Source: JBKECY01 sp047975025
GTDB taxonomy: Bacteria > Bacillota > Clostridia > Lachnospirales > Lachnospiraceae
DNA length: 64,000 nt
Assembly (NCBI GenBank): GCA_047975025.1
Contig: JBKECY010000052.1
Span: 99,469 to 163,468 of the forward strand
Direction: 5' to 3'
Made by a program: the position numbers and the translations under genes. The notes below the pieces were generated by a model. It ran no database searches. It had not been told where the DNA came from and saw only the letters and a program-made list of their open reading frames with translations. Shown piece by piece: positions 33,216 to 41,685 of the stretch. Position 1 is the first letter of the stretch. The number at the start of each line of letters is the position of its first letter.

Positions 33216-35045
33216 CTACTGCATCCGGTTGCCGCCGCCCTGGCCGCCTCCCATCCCTTGATTTGTCGATGCTGCATTGCCGCTTTCATCTATGGAAGTG
33301 ACTGTGCTGTCCAGCGTAACCTGTACTGTGCTTCCGCCGGAAAGCTCGATTGTATAAGTTTCCCCAACGGTCAGTTCCGGAGCGCTTAGAACCACATTGC
33401 TGAATTCTTTTACTGCCTCAACTGTGAGAATCTCATTGCCGGAAGCGTCTGTCAGAACAATCGTCTCACCTGCACTATATGTGCTGTCCAGCCATAGCTG
33501 GATGCTCGCCTGGGATGAACTATCGCTCGCCGTCTGAGCCATACCAGAAGAGCCAAGCGCCGCTAAGGTACCTCCGCTGAGTTCGAATGTACCATCGTAG
33601 TCAAGTGCCCCATTGCCGTTATCTGTCGGTCCATAGACAAGTACAGTGCCACCGGTCATAGTAATATCTCCGTTCGAATCCAGTCCATCTGCCTGTGCAT
33701 TGATGGTAATCGTTCCACCTGCAATCTGTATCGAATAATCTCCCGAGCTTTGGAAGGAATCCGCCCCGAATCGACCAGTATCGCCTGTGGTACTTTCATC
33801 ATTTACTGAACCACCGGCCGCATTGAGCCCATCATCTGAAGCTGTAATTGAAATCTCGCCTCCGGTAATTATCACATTCGCACCTTCAATTCCCTCATAG
33901 GATTCTGTGATTGTGATACTGCCGCCGCTGATTGTTGTTGTCGCATCTGCATGAATACCATCATCGCCTGTCGCCAGTTCATAGGTTCCGCCTGTAATTG
34001 TAATATTTGAGTTGGAGTGAATACTGTCGTCTGTAGAAGTAATCGTATAGCTTCCGCCCTGCAGCAAGATATCGCCTGCGGCCTTAAGTCCTTTAAAACT
34101 CTGCGTTGTATCCGATGAGTCCGCCGTATTGGTCTGAATATCCATCACAGCATCATTGATGATTAACGCCGTCGCTGCCTGTATGCCATCATTAGCACTT
34201 TTAATGGTAAATGTGCCGCCGTCAATTACGATATATCCTTTGTCCGTTTCCTCTGTATTGGTTGTCTGCATACCATCACTTTGTGTATCAATGGTAAAGG
34301 TACCATCCAGAATCTGAATAGAATCTTTGCCCTTTAACGCTTCATTAGTACTGGTGATTTTATAGGTTCCGCCTGTGACCTTCAGGTCATCCTTGCTCTG
34401 TACCCCATTGCCAACAGAGGTTAGCACCGTAAGCGTACCGCTGCCGCTCAGGGTCAAATCATCCTTGCTGTAAATCGCTGCTGAGGATTCATCTGTGTCT
34501 GCAAAACTTTCTGCTGTCAGTGTGATGGTATTCTCAGAGCTTTCCGCCGTCATAAGAATCGTCTTCGCGGCCTGTGCCACATAAATGGGGACTGTCGTAT
34601 CATTGGTAAGTTTCACACCATTTAGCACGATTCGGACGGTTGTATCGTCCGCACTGTCTATGTAGAGTTGACCATTTGTCAGACTTCCCGAGATCACGTA
34701 GGTTCCTCCTTGCGTAATTGTAACCGTGCTTCCGGAAATTGTCACTCCCTCACCCTCTGTGACAGAGCCGCTGTCGCTTAAGGTAATTGTAACCGCCGAG
34801 CTCTCATCATACGTAAGCGCCTGATCTTCTTCGTCGTACTCTCCTGCGATGGCCGTCGTGTCTGCCGCCGCTACGGTGGTACTGCTTGTACTTTCTGTTG
34901 TCGATGTATCCGCCGTACTTTGTGCCGCAGTCGCAGCACCGGAACTTCCTGCGATTATTCTATATACCGTATATGCTATGCCGGCTGTGATGGCGATTGC
35001 CAGCACAACCGCCGCCACAATAAGCAAGTGTTTCTTAGCCTTCAT
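33216..35045 (-). CDS. Cell-surface carbohydrate-binding beta-helix protein (Cthe_2159-like)
   Basis: The 609-residue protein has an N-terminal membrane anchor (residues about 5-32), a Ser/Thr-rich linker, and then many short repeats of the type GGTYxITSTDD or GGxxTIxxxxDGI. Examples are ITGGTYELATGDDGIHADAT and ITGGEISITASDDGLNAAGG. This pattern fits the parallel beta-helix of the Cthe_2159 family (carbohydrate-binding domain), known to bind acidic polysaccharide and Ca2+. It ends in a Gly/Gln/Met-rich tail. It is the third gene of an operon with DUF4956 and VTC polyphosphate polymerase genes, a combination seen repeatedly in Firmicutes whose joint role is not established. ATG 35045 follows GAAAGGAGAG. 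Confidence 0.85.
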   Translation of the reverse strand: MKAKKHLLIVAAVVLAIAITAGIAYTVYRIIAGSSGAATAAQSTADTSTTESTSSTTVAAADTTAIAGEYDEEDQALTYDESSAVTITLSDSGSVTEGEGVTISGSTVTITQGGTYVISGSLTNGQLYIDSADDTTVRIVLNGVKLTNDTTVPIYVAQAAKTILMTAESSENTITLTAESFADTDESSAAIYSKDDLTLSGSGTLTVLTSVGNGVQSKDDLKVTGGTYKITSTNEALKGKDSIQILDGTFTIDTQSDGMQTTNTEETDKGYIVIDGGTFTIKSANDGIQAATALIINDAVMDIQTNTADSSDTTQSFKGLKAAGDILLQGGSYTITSTDDSIHSNSNITITGGTYELATGDDGIHADATTTISGGSITITESYEGIEGANVIITGGEISITASDDGLNAAGGSVNDESTTGDTGRFGADSFQSSGDYSIQIAGGTITINAQADGLDSNGDITMTGGTVLVYGPTDNGNGALDYDGTFELSGGTLAALGSSGMAQTASDSSSQASIQLWLDSTYSAGETIVLTDASGNEILTVEAVKEFSNVVLSAPELTVGETYTIELSGGSTVQVTLDSTVTSIDESGNAASTNQGMGGGQGGGNRMQ

Positions 35046-35089
35046 AGATTGCTCTCCTTTCTGTCAGAAGATACCGTTTCCCCAGCATG

Positions 35090-35770
35090 CTATAATTCGT
35101 CCCGGCCATTAGAGCCATGCTGTACAACAATCGGCAGGTTCGCATTCAGCGTCCTTAAAGCATCCAAAAATTCTTTTTCCCGATATGGATTTTTCTCCTG
35201 TACGGTAAAAGTCACCTCCAGCAAGCTTCCCAGATCTGTGGTCTTGACTCGCTCCATCCGGTGCATATCTGTGAATTTCACCATCACATCTTCGAATACT
35301 CTCATGTAGTCCGTATCCTCCGGGACAATGATTCTAAAACTCTTCATGCTTTTATCTATCTCACCGAATTTTAACAGTGTGTACAATATAATTGCGATAC
35401 TTACAAGGACTGTGAACAATCCTGCAAAGACCAGATATCCCATCCCGACCGCTAATCCGGTCGCCATTGCGAAGAAGATTGTCGTAATCTCTCTGGCATT
35501 GCCGGGGGCAGACCGGAACCGGACAAGACTAAAGGCACCGGCTACAGTAATACCTGCTCCCAGATTGCCATTTACCACCATAATCGTCGCAGCGACGAGA
35601 ATCGGAAGCATGGCAATCGTTAAAACAAAATTCTTAGAATAGGTGTTGCGAAACATATGTACCAATGCGATTACGATACCGATGGCAAGACTGACACCCA
35701 CCATCAGCAGCAGCTGGGTAAGTGTAATCTCCATGGCACTGGCATTATTCGTAAATATACTCTCTAGCAT
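35090..35770 (-). CDS. DUF4956 membrane protein
   Basis: Start at ATG 35768-35770, preceded by GAGGAGGAAAAAGAGT; it overlaps the VTC gene by 26 bp. The 226-residue protein has four hydrophobic helices in residues about 10-125 with the conserved loop AGAFSLVRFRSAPGNAREI. A cytoplasmic C-terminal domain follows (FRIIVPEDTDYMRVFEDVM; EVTFTVQEKNPYREKEFLDA). DUF4956 proteins are almost always encoded beside VTC-domain polymerases. A role as membrane partner or exit path for the polymer is a reasonable inference but unproven. Confidence 0.88.
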   Translation of the reverse strand: MLESIFTNNASAMEITLTQLLLMVGVSLAIGIVIALVHMFRNTYSKNFVLTIAMLPILVAATIMVVNGNLGAGITVAGAFSLVRFRSAPGNAREITTIFFAMATGLAVGMGYLVFAGLFTVLVSIAIILYTLLKFGEIDKSMKSFRIIVPEDTDYMRVFEDVMVKFTDMHRMERVKTTDLGSLLEVTFTVQEKNPYREKEFLDALRTLNANLPIVVQHGSNGRDEL

Positions 35771-36545
35771 ACTCTTTTTCCTCCTCTCTGGCTGGAAGTG
35801 CCGCACTGGCAGTTTCAATGTGCTTCTCCGTAAGGACCGGACTGATCGTTCGACTGTAAACCATACCAAATTTGGAATACCTCGATTTGAACAATCCTAA
35901 TCTTGACAACAGCCGGCTCATCTCCAGCGGATACGCACCGGGCACTTTAATTTCCATCAATACGAGCGGTTCACGCTCTAACAGTGTCAGGGCATCCTCT
36001 TCAATATGGCTTACGTCCATTTTTTTCGTCGAATACCGGATATTCTGGTCGAATGTAATACGAAAATTAGGATCTTCTCGTCCCCGCATTGCCACCCGGT
36101 CATAACTGATTAATACTTTTGGCCTTACCTGTTCCTGCTGCATATAAGCATCAATTTCTGCAAAAATCTGTGTCTTTTCCAGCGGCGGCTCATGATATCT
36201 CAGATAATTCACTGCCTCGAGATAGCTCATCTGCACTCTTCGCTTATACGTGACACCCAGCAGTTTTTTCTTCAGTTCAAAGTATACAGGTGAATTACAA
36301 GTTGCTTCTCCGTAGCTGCGCAGCCGCATCTTTTCTTTGAACGTTGGCTTGCTTAAGGAATGACGGATTACCTCAAAATCATCTGTGTCAAAATATACTG
36401 TATGAATGGTATGTCTCCCATATTCATCAAATTCCATAAAAGTCAGCAGTTCCTCGAGTAATTCCTCATATTGCTGCAAGGTCATCAGAAACTTTTTCTC
36501 ATGCCGTTCAAATGTCATTTCACCTTTTGCTTTAACCTTACCCAT
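35745..36545 (-). CDS. VTC-domain polyphosphate polymerase
   Basis: ATG 36543-36545 is chosen, with AAAGGAG 8 bp upstream; ATG at 36551 and GTG at 36554 are closer to that site. The 266-residue protein folds as a VTC/triphosphate-tunnel catalytic domain. The N-terminal ERHEKKF lysines, HTVYFDTDD, KEKMRLRSYG, YFELKKKLLG, PKVLISYDRVAMRG and the acidic VLMEIKVPG would line a basic, metal-containing tunnel. These enzymes make polyphosphate from ATP. It has no membrane segment, so the DUF4956 protein probably anchors it. It is the first gene of the operon, downstream of a two-component system that ends in its own terminator. Confidence 0.88.
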   Translation of the reverse strand: MGKVKAKGEMTFERHEKKFLMTLQQYEELLEELLTFMEFDEYGRHTIHTVYFDTDDFEVIRHSLSKPTFKEKMRLRSYGEATCNSPVYFELKKKLLGVTYKRRVQMSYLEAVNYLRYHEPPLEKTQIFAEIDAYMQQEQVRPKVLISYDRVAMRGREDPNFRITFDQNIRYSTKKMDVSHIEEDALTLLEREPLVLMEIKVPGAYPLEMSRLLSRLGLFKSRYSKFGMVYSRTISPVLTEKHIETASAALPAREEEKEYAREYIYE

Positions 36546-36671
36546 CTTCATCACTCCTTTATACTGTATCCAGTCAAAAGCTGGTGTATCGCCTTTACTT
36601 ATGAATACAGCATATCGCAGTTTTCTGAACTGCTTCTGAGTTAAATCTGAACAATTCTGAATTTAGGACAT

Positions 36672-36705
36672 AAAAAAAGTGAAGACAGTATTATCTGTCC
36701 CCACT
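36672..36705 (-). terminator. Terminator overlapping the kinase stop codon
   Basis: AGTG-AA-GACAG pairs with CTGTC-CC-CACT (36678-36688 and 36695-36705) around a 6-nt loop, and seven T follow on the minus strand. The stop codon at 36691-36693 lies in the loop. Confidence 0.85.
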
Positions 36706-37971
36706 GTAAATCGGAAATTCAATTCTGGTCTTGTAGACCTCGCCATCCTGACTTCCTTCAAACACTGCATTGTGCAGCTCAGCGATTCGCGCTGATATTT
36801 TAAGTCCCAGCGACTTTCCTACTCCTGTATCCTCCTGCGATACCGTATTTTTTAGTTCAATCACGATCCACGACTCTTTTACTTCCAGAAGCGCATCCAC
36901 ACCCTGCTCCAGATCCGCATATTGGTTCATATTGGAGATCAGATTATCAAAAAGGCGCTCCAGCATCTTCACATCTCCGATCATGGTTGTATCCGGCGGT
37001 ATCTGCGACACCAGACGTACCTCTGTCACCGGCGAAAGTTCCAGTACAAACTGTTCCAATAGCTTTTGGACGGGCACCGGTTCCAGCCGCAGCGGCTGCT
37101 GTCCGGATGTAATCGTTGCATATTCCAGCAGTGTATCGACTCTGCGGTTCAGCTGATGTGTCTTTTTATCAATTAATTCCAGATATTTGCGCTGCTCTTT
37201 CGTCAGCTCGGACTGCAGCAGGATGGGAACATATCCCATCAGAATTGTAAGTGGTGTCCGTATGTCATGGCTCAGATCCCCAATAATTTCCCGGGAAGCC
37301 TGTGTTGCCTTTTCCTCAGAGGTTATTTTCTCCGACAGCGACCGGCTCATTTCGTTGATGCTGTGAGCAATCTGAGTCAGCTCGTCATTACCCTCTTCGG
37401 CGATTGCATGGGTTAGCTGTCCCGACTCCAGGATAAACGTTCCCCGCTCTATCTCTGTCATATATCTGGCTTTCTTGCTCAGCTGCCGATAGAAAAGAAT
37501 TCCCGTAAAGCACACTGCCAGCAGAATCACCAGCCCCGCTCCTGCGTAGAACGGCCATCGATTCTCTACCATCAGAAAAACCGTTTCCGCCTGTGTATCC
37601 TCATACTGAATTTCTACCGACTCTTCATTCCCAAGCGGCATATTCCTCTGCAAATCATCCGATTTATCTCTTGAAACACTGGGGCCGCCTTTGCCGGATG
37701 CCAGATTGTGCATGTAAAAGATATTTCCCGTATCCGACTGCCATGAAATTCTTGACTGACTGCTCACTTCCTTTTCAGTTACAAAGGCCTGAAACTCGTC
37801 GGCGGCTGCGGCCAGCTGTGAACTCACGATGCGTGGACTTATGACTACATCATACAGATATTGATTCAAAAAAAGCAGTACCAGAAGCAGTAAAAGCCCG
37901 CTAATGACACTGATCATCAGGTACTGCAGTACTTCTCTGGGGAATGTGGTTTTGCCTTTTCTATTTTTCAA
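36691..37971 (-). CDS. Sensor histidine kinase of an OmpR-type two-component system
   Basis: The best start is TTG 37969-37971, overlapping the response-regulator stop by 11 bp; the frame is open to 38031. The protein of about 426 residues has a membrane helix near the N-terminus, a short extracellular domain of about 110 residues, and a second helix (AGAGLVILLAVCFTGILFY). A HAMP region and kinase core follow: phospho-acceptor His in GDLSHDIRTPLTI, N-box NLISNMNQYA and G-box GVGKSLGLKI. It should phosphorylate the regulator encoded immediately upstream. The polyphosphate/carbohydrate-binding operon lies downstream and may be a target; that is inferred from position only. Confidence 0.9.
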   Translation of the reverse strand: MKNRKGKTTFPREVLQYLMISVISGLLLLLVLLFLNQYLYDVVISPRIVSSQLAAAADEFQAFVTEKEVSSQSRISWQSDTGNIFYMHNLASGKGGPSVSRDKSDDLQRNMPLGNEESVEIQYEDTQAETVFLMVENRWPFYAGAGLVILLAVCFTGILFYRQLSKKARYMTEIERGTFILESGQLTHAIAEEGNDELTQIAHSINEMSRSLSEKITSEEKATQASREIIGDLSHDIRTPLTILMGYVPILLQSELTKEQRKYLELIDKKTHQLNRRVDTLLEYATITSGQQPLRLEPVPVQKLLEQFVLELSPVTEVRLVSQIPPDTTMIGDVKMLERLFDNLISNMNQYADLEQGVDALLEVKESWIVIELKNTVSQEDTGVGKSLGLKISARIAELHNAVFEGSQDGEVYKTRIEFPIYSGDR

Positions 37972-38650
37972 TTTTATACCCCGCTCCCCATACCGTAATG
38001 ATATACTGCGGATTTCTGGGGTCCTCCTCAAGCTTCTGCCGCAGCTTTTTGATATGGGTCATGACTGTGTTGTTAGAATTGTAGAAGAACGGCTCCTCCC
38101 ACACCATTTCATAGATAATCTGTGTCGAAAAGACCTGTCCCGGACTGCCCGCCAGAAGCTTTAGAATTTCAAACTCCTTGCCTGTCAGCACAATTTCCGC
38201 ACCCCGTATCCATACTTCATGCGTGGAAGGATTCAGTGCTAATTCCCTGATTTCTATCCTATCCTGTACTGCTCCGGTGTCCCGCGGACCGTACTCCAGA
38301 TAACGCCGCAGCATGGCCTGCACTTTCAATTGCAGCTCCTGCGGAGAAAACGGTTTGACCAGATAGTCATCGGCTCCTGCGGAGTAGCCGATGATTTTGT
38401 CATATTCCTGCCCTTTGGCCGACAAAAACAAAATCGGCACGTCGTACTTTTCACGAATTTCTCTGGCCGCCTGCACGCCATCCATCTTCGGCATCATACG
38501 GTCCATAATAATCAAATCCACCGTTTCATCTGTCAAATCTACGGCTTCTCTTCCATTTTTTGCCTCTATGATTTCCGCATAAGGAGAGAGCAGTAGCCGC
38601 TCTAGTTCACGGATATCCTCTTCATCATCAACAAGTAATATTTTGGCCAA
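37961..38650 (-). CDS. OmpR-family response regulator
   Basis: TTG 38648-38650 is the likely start because AGGTGA lies 5 bp before it; GTG at 38659 is part of that ribosome site. The protein of about 229 residues has a receiver domain (ILLVDDEEDIRELE; phospho-acceptor Asp in LIIMDRMMPKMDG; Lys in YLVKPFSPQEL). A winged-helix domain follows (LTGKEFEILKLLAGSPGQVF; NTVMTHIKKLRQKLEEDP). It overlaps the kinase gene downstream and forms an operon with it. Confidence 0.92.
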   Translation of the reverse strand: MAKILLVDDEEDIRELERLLLSPYAEIIEAKNGREAVDLTDETVDLIIMDRMMPKMDGVQAAREIREKYDVPILFLSAKGQEYDKIIGYSAGADDYLVKPFSPQELQLKVQAMLRRYLEYGPRDTGAVQDRIEIRELALNPSTHEVWIRGAEIVLTGKEFEILKLLAGSPGQVFSTQIIYEMVWEEPFFYNSNNTVMTHIKKLRQKLEEDPRNPQYIITVWGAGYKIEK

Positions 38651-38741
38651 AAACTTCACCTCACTTCAATTGCTTTTTATTAAGTGTGACCTAAAACATC
38701 TACTATGTCAAGAAAAATTTACGCATCCGCAGCTTCGGACT

Positions 38742-39716
38742 TCAGCGCCTGACCTTACGATATTTGCTGGGAAGCAGCCCATATGTCTTAAGGAAACTTT
38801 CCGAAAACCGACTGACACTTTTGTACCCCGTACACTTTGCAATCTCCTCAATCAGCATATCGGTCGCCAGCAGTTCCAGTGCCTTTTCCATGCGATAACT
38901 TCGCAGATATTCCATTACAGTAACACCTGAATAATGCTTGAATACTGTCTGCATTTTGTTGGGATTAAGCCCCAGCTCCGAAGACAGGGTTCTGATTGAC
39001 GGAGGGTTCTTGAGATTTTGCCGCAGAATCGTCTGTGCCTTGAGTACAGCCTTTCTCTCATACTCTGAAAAATGTGGGATACGGCTGGCTTCCATGGTTG
39101 CCACTGTATGTACGAGTGCCGCCATCAACTCTTTCATCTTGCCATCCAGATACAGCCTGGCAGAGTCCCCGTCATACGTACAGTCCCGCAGCTCCACAAG
39201 CAGCTTCGCACAGACCGGCAGAACAGAATTTCCTGCAATCTGCAGGATGGAATAGGGATCCACCTCTGCCCCCCAATAGTTTCTTACTGCCGGGAACAGA
39301 TGCTCCCGGCAAAAGGAATGCCGCAGAATCAGACTGCAGCCGCAGCAATAGGTATCTCGGTTAATGTACACGTATCCGGTAGCTCCGGTCGGCCGTATGA
39401 CCATGAACAGCACGCCGCGCGGCGGCTCCTCGAGCGGCAGACCTGCATCGTCTCGCGTCACAAAGTTCTCAATGGTATCATTTATAGCCAGTTCTATGTA
39501 AGGTTCATCCATATTATAGGGCTGAAGTTTTTCAATCAGTACATGATATTTCATATTGGTAAAATAATAGTGCGCAATGTCGCCCAGCACTTCAACAAAA
39601 CCTTTTTGGGGCAGCGAAGGATAGCGGTAGACTGTCCTGGCTCCTGACACTTTTTTTTGCATGCCAAGTTGTTCAAAAATTTCAAAAGAATCCTCTACGG
39701 TTCGCATTATTTTCAT
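38742..39716 (-). CDS. AraC-family regulator of the ABC-pair/ECF locus
   Basis: ATG 39714-39716 is chosen because GAGGGAGATTTT precedes it; an in-frame ATG at 39758 lacks a site. The 324-residue protein has a long N-terminal sensor part with a cysteine pair in RDTYCCGCSLILRHSF. A C-terminal AraC DNA-binding domain follows (SIRTLSSELGLNPNKMQTVF; LRSYRMEKALELLATDMLIE; GYKSVSRFSESFLKTYGLLP). It is divergent from two half-size ABC transporter genes. This layout recalls YbtA, the AraC regulator beside the ybtPQ siderophore-import genes. Control of metallophore or metal uptake is therefore a hypothesis. Confidence 0.9.
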   Translation of the reverse strand: MKIMRTVEDSFEIFEQLGMQKKVSGARTVYRYPSLPQKGFVEVLGDIAHYYFTNMKYHVLIEKLQPYNMDEPYIELAINDTIENFVTRDDAGLPLEEPPRGVLFMVIRPTGATGYVYINRDTYCCGCSLILRHSFCREHLFPAVRNYWGAEVDPYSILQIAGNSVLPVCAKLLVELRDCTYDGDSARLYLDGKMKELMAALVHTVATMEASRIPHFSEYERKAVLKAQTILRQNLKNPPSIRTLSSELGLNPNKMQTVFKHYSGVTVMEYLRSYRMEKALELLATDMLIEEIAKCTGYKSVSRFSESFLKTYGLLPSKYRKVRR

Positions 39717-39808
39717 AAAATCTCCCTCAACGCACAAAAAATCTCCCCAGAGACACAACCGGCACCAACTCTATTGTAACCGGCTGGATTTGCCGCTATG
39801 ATAGGCTG

Positions 39809-39840
39809 GTTAGCATTTACTAACTGTTTTTCAGTATACT
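39809..39840 (+). promoter_or_regulatory. Promoter of the ABC-pair/ECF operon with overlapping dyad
   Basis: TATACT at 39835-39840 with TTAGCA at 39811-39816 (18-bp spacer). The dyad GTTAG-CATTTA-CTAAC (39809-39824) covers the -35 box and resembles DtxR/IdeR-type metal-regulator boxes in general form. Direct repeats AACCGGC at 39758-39764 and 39778-39784 could be AraC-type sites. Confidence 0.55.
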
Positions 39841-39861
39841 ACATCAGGAGGTAGTCGGTCA

Positions 39862-41685
39862 ATGAAAGAAGAACGCCGAAAAGGGAATCTCAAATACCTG
39901 TTTTCCCTGGCAGATATGAAGCCTGCGGGCTGGTACGGTGCAATTGGATTCAGCATTGCAGGCATTTTACTGGAGGCATTTCCCTATGCCGCCATTTATT
40001 TTATCACCCGGCAGGTACTGGAACTCTACGCCGCCGGAGGTTCACTTGCAGATGCCAACAGCATACTGTGGGGCCTGCTGACACTGCTGACTTTGTGCAG
40101 CAGCATTCTATGTACACTAACCGGGGGATACAGGGCACACAAATACGCTTTTGAACTAATCTACCGTCTGCGGCGGCGGATTCTGTCTCACCTGGGCACT
40201 TTATCCATGGGATATTTCACCTCTACCAGTACCGGGGAGATACAAAAGCTGATGGAACACAGTATGGGAAAAATCGAGCAGCTGATGGCGCATAATATTC
40301 CAAATCTGATTGGGGCCGGACCGCTTCTCGTGGTACTTTTGGCTTCCATGTTCCTGCTAAATGGCTGGCTGGCACTTGCCGTACTGCTTCCGGTCATACT
40401 GGCATTCCTCATCCAGACACTGTCGTATGGCAACAAGAAGAGCCGTCAGATGACAGTGGAAATGAGCCGTCGTATGGGTGAGATGACTCGCAGATTCAAT
40501 GAATACCTACGGGGCATTGCCGTCATAAAAATTTTTGGCGGCAGGAATAACCGCTATGAAAATCTTTCCAAAAGTATCTCGGATTACCTGAAGACACTGC
40601 TGCATTTTACGAAGATGGTTTCTATCCCAAGCTCTGCATTTAAGGTTATTATGCTCTCTCTTTTGACCTTTGTTATGCCCATAGCCACTATTTTAATCGT
40701 TCTTTATGGCGGTGAATTACGTCTGGTCCTTACAATTCTGATGTTTTTAATCATCACGCCTTGTCTGTACTCTCCCATACTTGAGCTGATCCGACTGGGT
40801 GTCGAAACGCAGATGGCGCAGGTGGCTGTTGACCAGATTGAAAAGCTAATGGAATTACAGCCTCTGCCGGAACCTGCCTCACCCAAAATTCCTCCAAGCT
40901 TTGATGTGCATTTTGAAAACGTATCTTTTTCTTATCAGGATGCCAGCGACCCTATGCGCCGGTGGGCGTTGCAGGAGGTATCCTTTACCGCACCTGCCGG
41001 CTCAGTAACCGCATTGGCCGGCCCCTCCGGCGGCGGCAAATCGACGACCGGCCAGCTTCTCTGCCGTTTTTGGGATGTAAGCACCGGTGCGATTCGCATC
41101 GGCGGGGTTGATATACGCGATATGGCACTTACCACATTAATGGATGTAATTGCTTTTGTGTTTCAGGATACATTTCTATTCTCAGATACTGTCTATCAGA
41201 ATATCGCGATGCATCGCGAAGTGTCCCAAAGCGAAGGGGAAACTGCCGCAAGAGCTGCCATGTGCCATGATTTTATCATGGAGCTGCCTCAAGGCTATCA
41301 GACACGTCTGGGAGATGGCGGGCATCCGCTTTCAGGCGGTGAAGCACAGAGAATCGCCATTGCCAGAGCCATTCTAAAGGATTCACCGGTCATCGTGCTG
41401 GACGAAGCGACCGCCTATACGGACGCCGACAATGAAACTTTGATACAGCAGGCTTTAAGCCGGCTGCTAAAAGGAAAGACGGTACTTATGATAGCCCATC
41501 GGCTGGCCACCGTTCAAAATGCCCGGCAGATTCTATTACTAAAGGACGGGCAAATCGCAGAATGCGGAACCCACCAAAGCCTGCTTCTGGCAAACGGTCT
41601 TTATGCGCATCTGTGGCAGATACAAAATGAATCCGGTCAGTGGATCTTACAGGGAGGACATACCAATGAAAACATGGTTGAGTAA
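39862..41685 (+). CDS. ABC transporter, fused membrane and ATPase domains (first of pair)
   Basis: The 607-residue protein starts at ATG 39862 with AGGAGG 10 bp upstream. Residues about 20-330 hold six membrane helices of the exporter fold. Residues about 350-590 hold an ABC ATPase with Walker A GPSGGGKST, Q-loop VFQDTFLFSD, signature LSGGEAQRIAIARAI, Walker B VIVLDEATAY and switch His in MIAHRL. It pairs with the next gene, which overlaps its 3' end by 20 bp, to form a heterodimer. Such pairs are either exporters or, as in YbtPQ and IrtAB, importers of metal-siderophores. The AraC gene and ECF genes alongside favour an uptake role. Confidence 0.92.
   Translation: MKEERRKGNLKYLFSLADMKPAGWYGAIGFSIAGILLEAFPYAAIYFITRQVLELYAAGGSLADANSILWGLLTLLTLCSSILCTLTGGYRAHKYAFELIYRLRRRILSHLGTLSMGYFTSTSTGEIQKLMEHSMGKIEQLMAHNIPNLIGAGPLLVVLLASMFLLNGWLALAVLLPVILAFLIQTLSYGNKKSRQMTVEMSRRMGEMTRRFNEYLRGIAVIKIFGGRNNRYENLSKSISDYLKTLLHFTKMVSIPSSAFKVIMLSLLTFVMPIATILIVLYGGELRLVLTILMFLIITPCLYSPILELIRLGVETQMAQVAVDQIEKLMELQPLPEPASPKIPPSFDVHFENVSFSYQDASDPMRRWALQEVSFTAPAGSVTALAGPSGGGKSTTGQLLCRFWDVSTGAIRIGGVDIRDMALTTLMDVIAFVFQDTFLFSDTVYQNIAMHREVSQSEGETAARAAMCHDFIMELPQGYQTRLGDGGHPLSGGEAQRIAIARAILKDSPVIVLDEATAYTDADNETLIQQALSRLLKGKTVLMIAHRLATVQNARQILLLKDGQIAECGTHQSLLLANGLYAHLWQIQNESGQWILQGGHTNENMVE

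Noticed and set aside
39072..39647. Plus-strand open frame of 191 codons
   Set aside because: It is antisense to the AraC-type gene, which has clear domains; no ribosome site or recognisable product.
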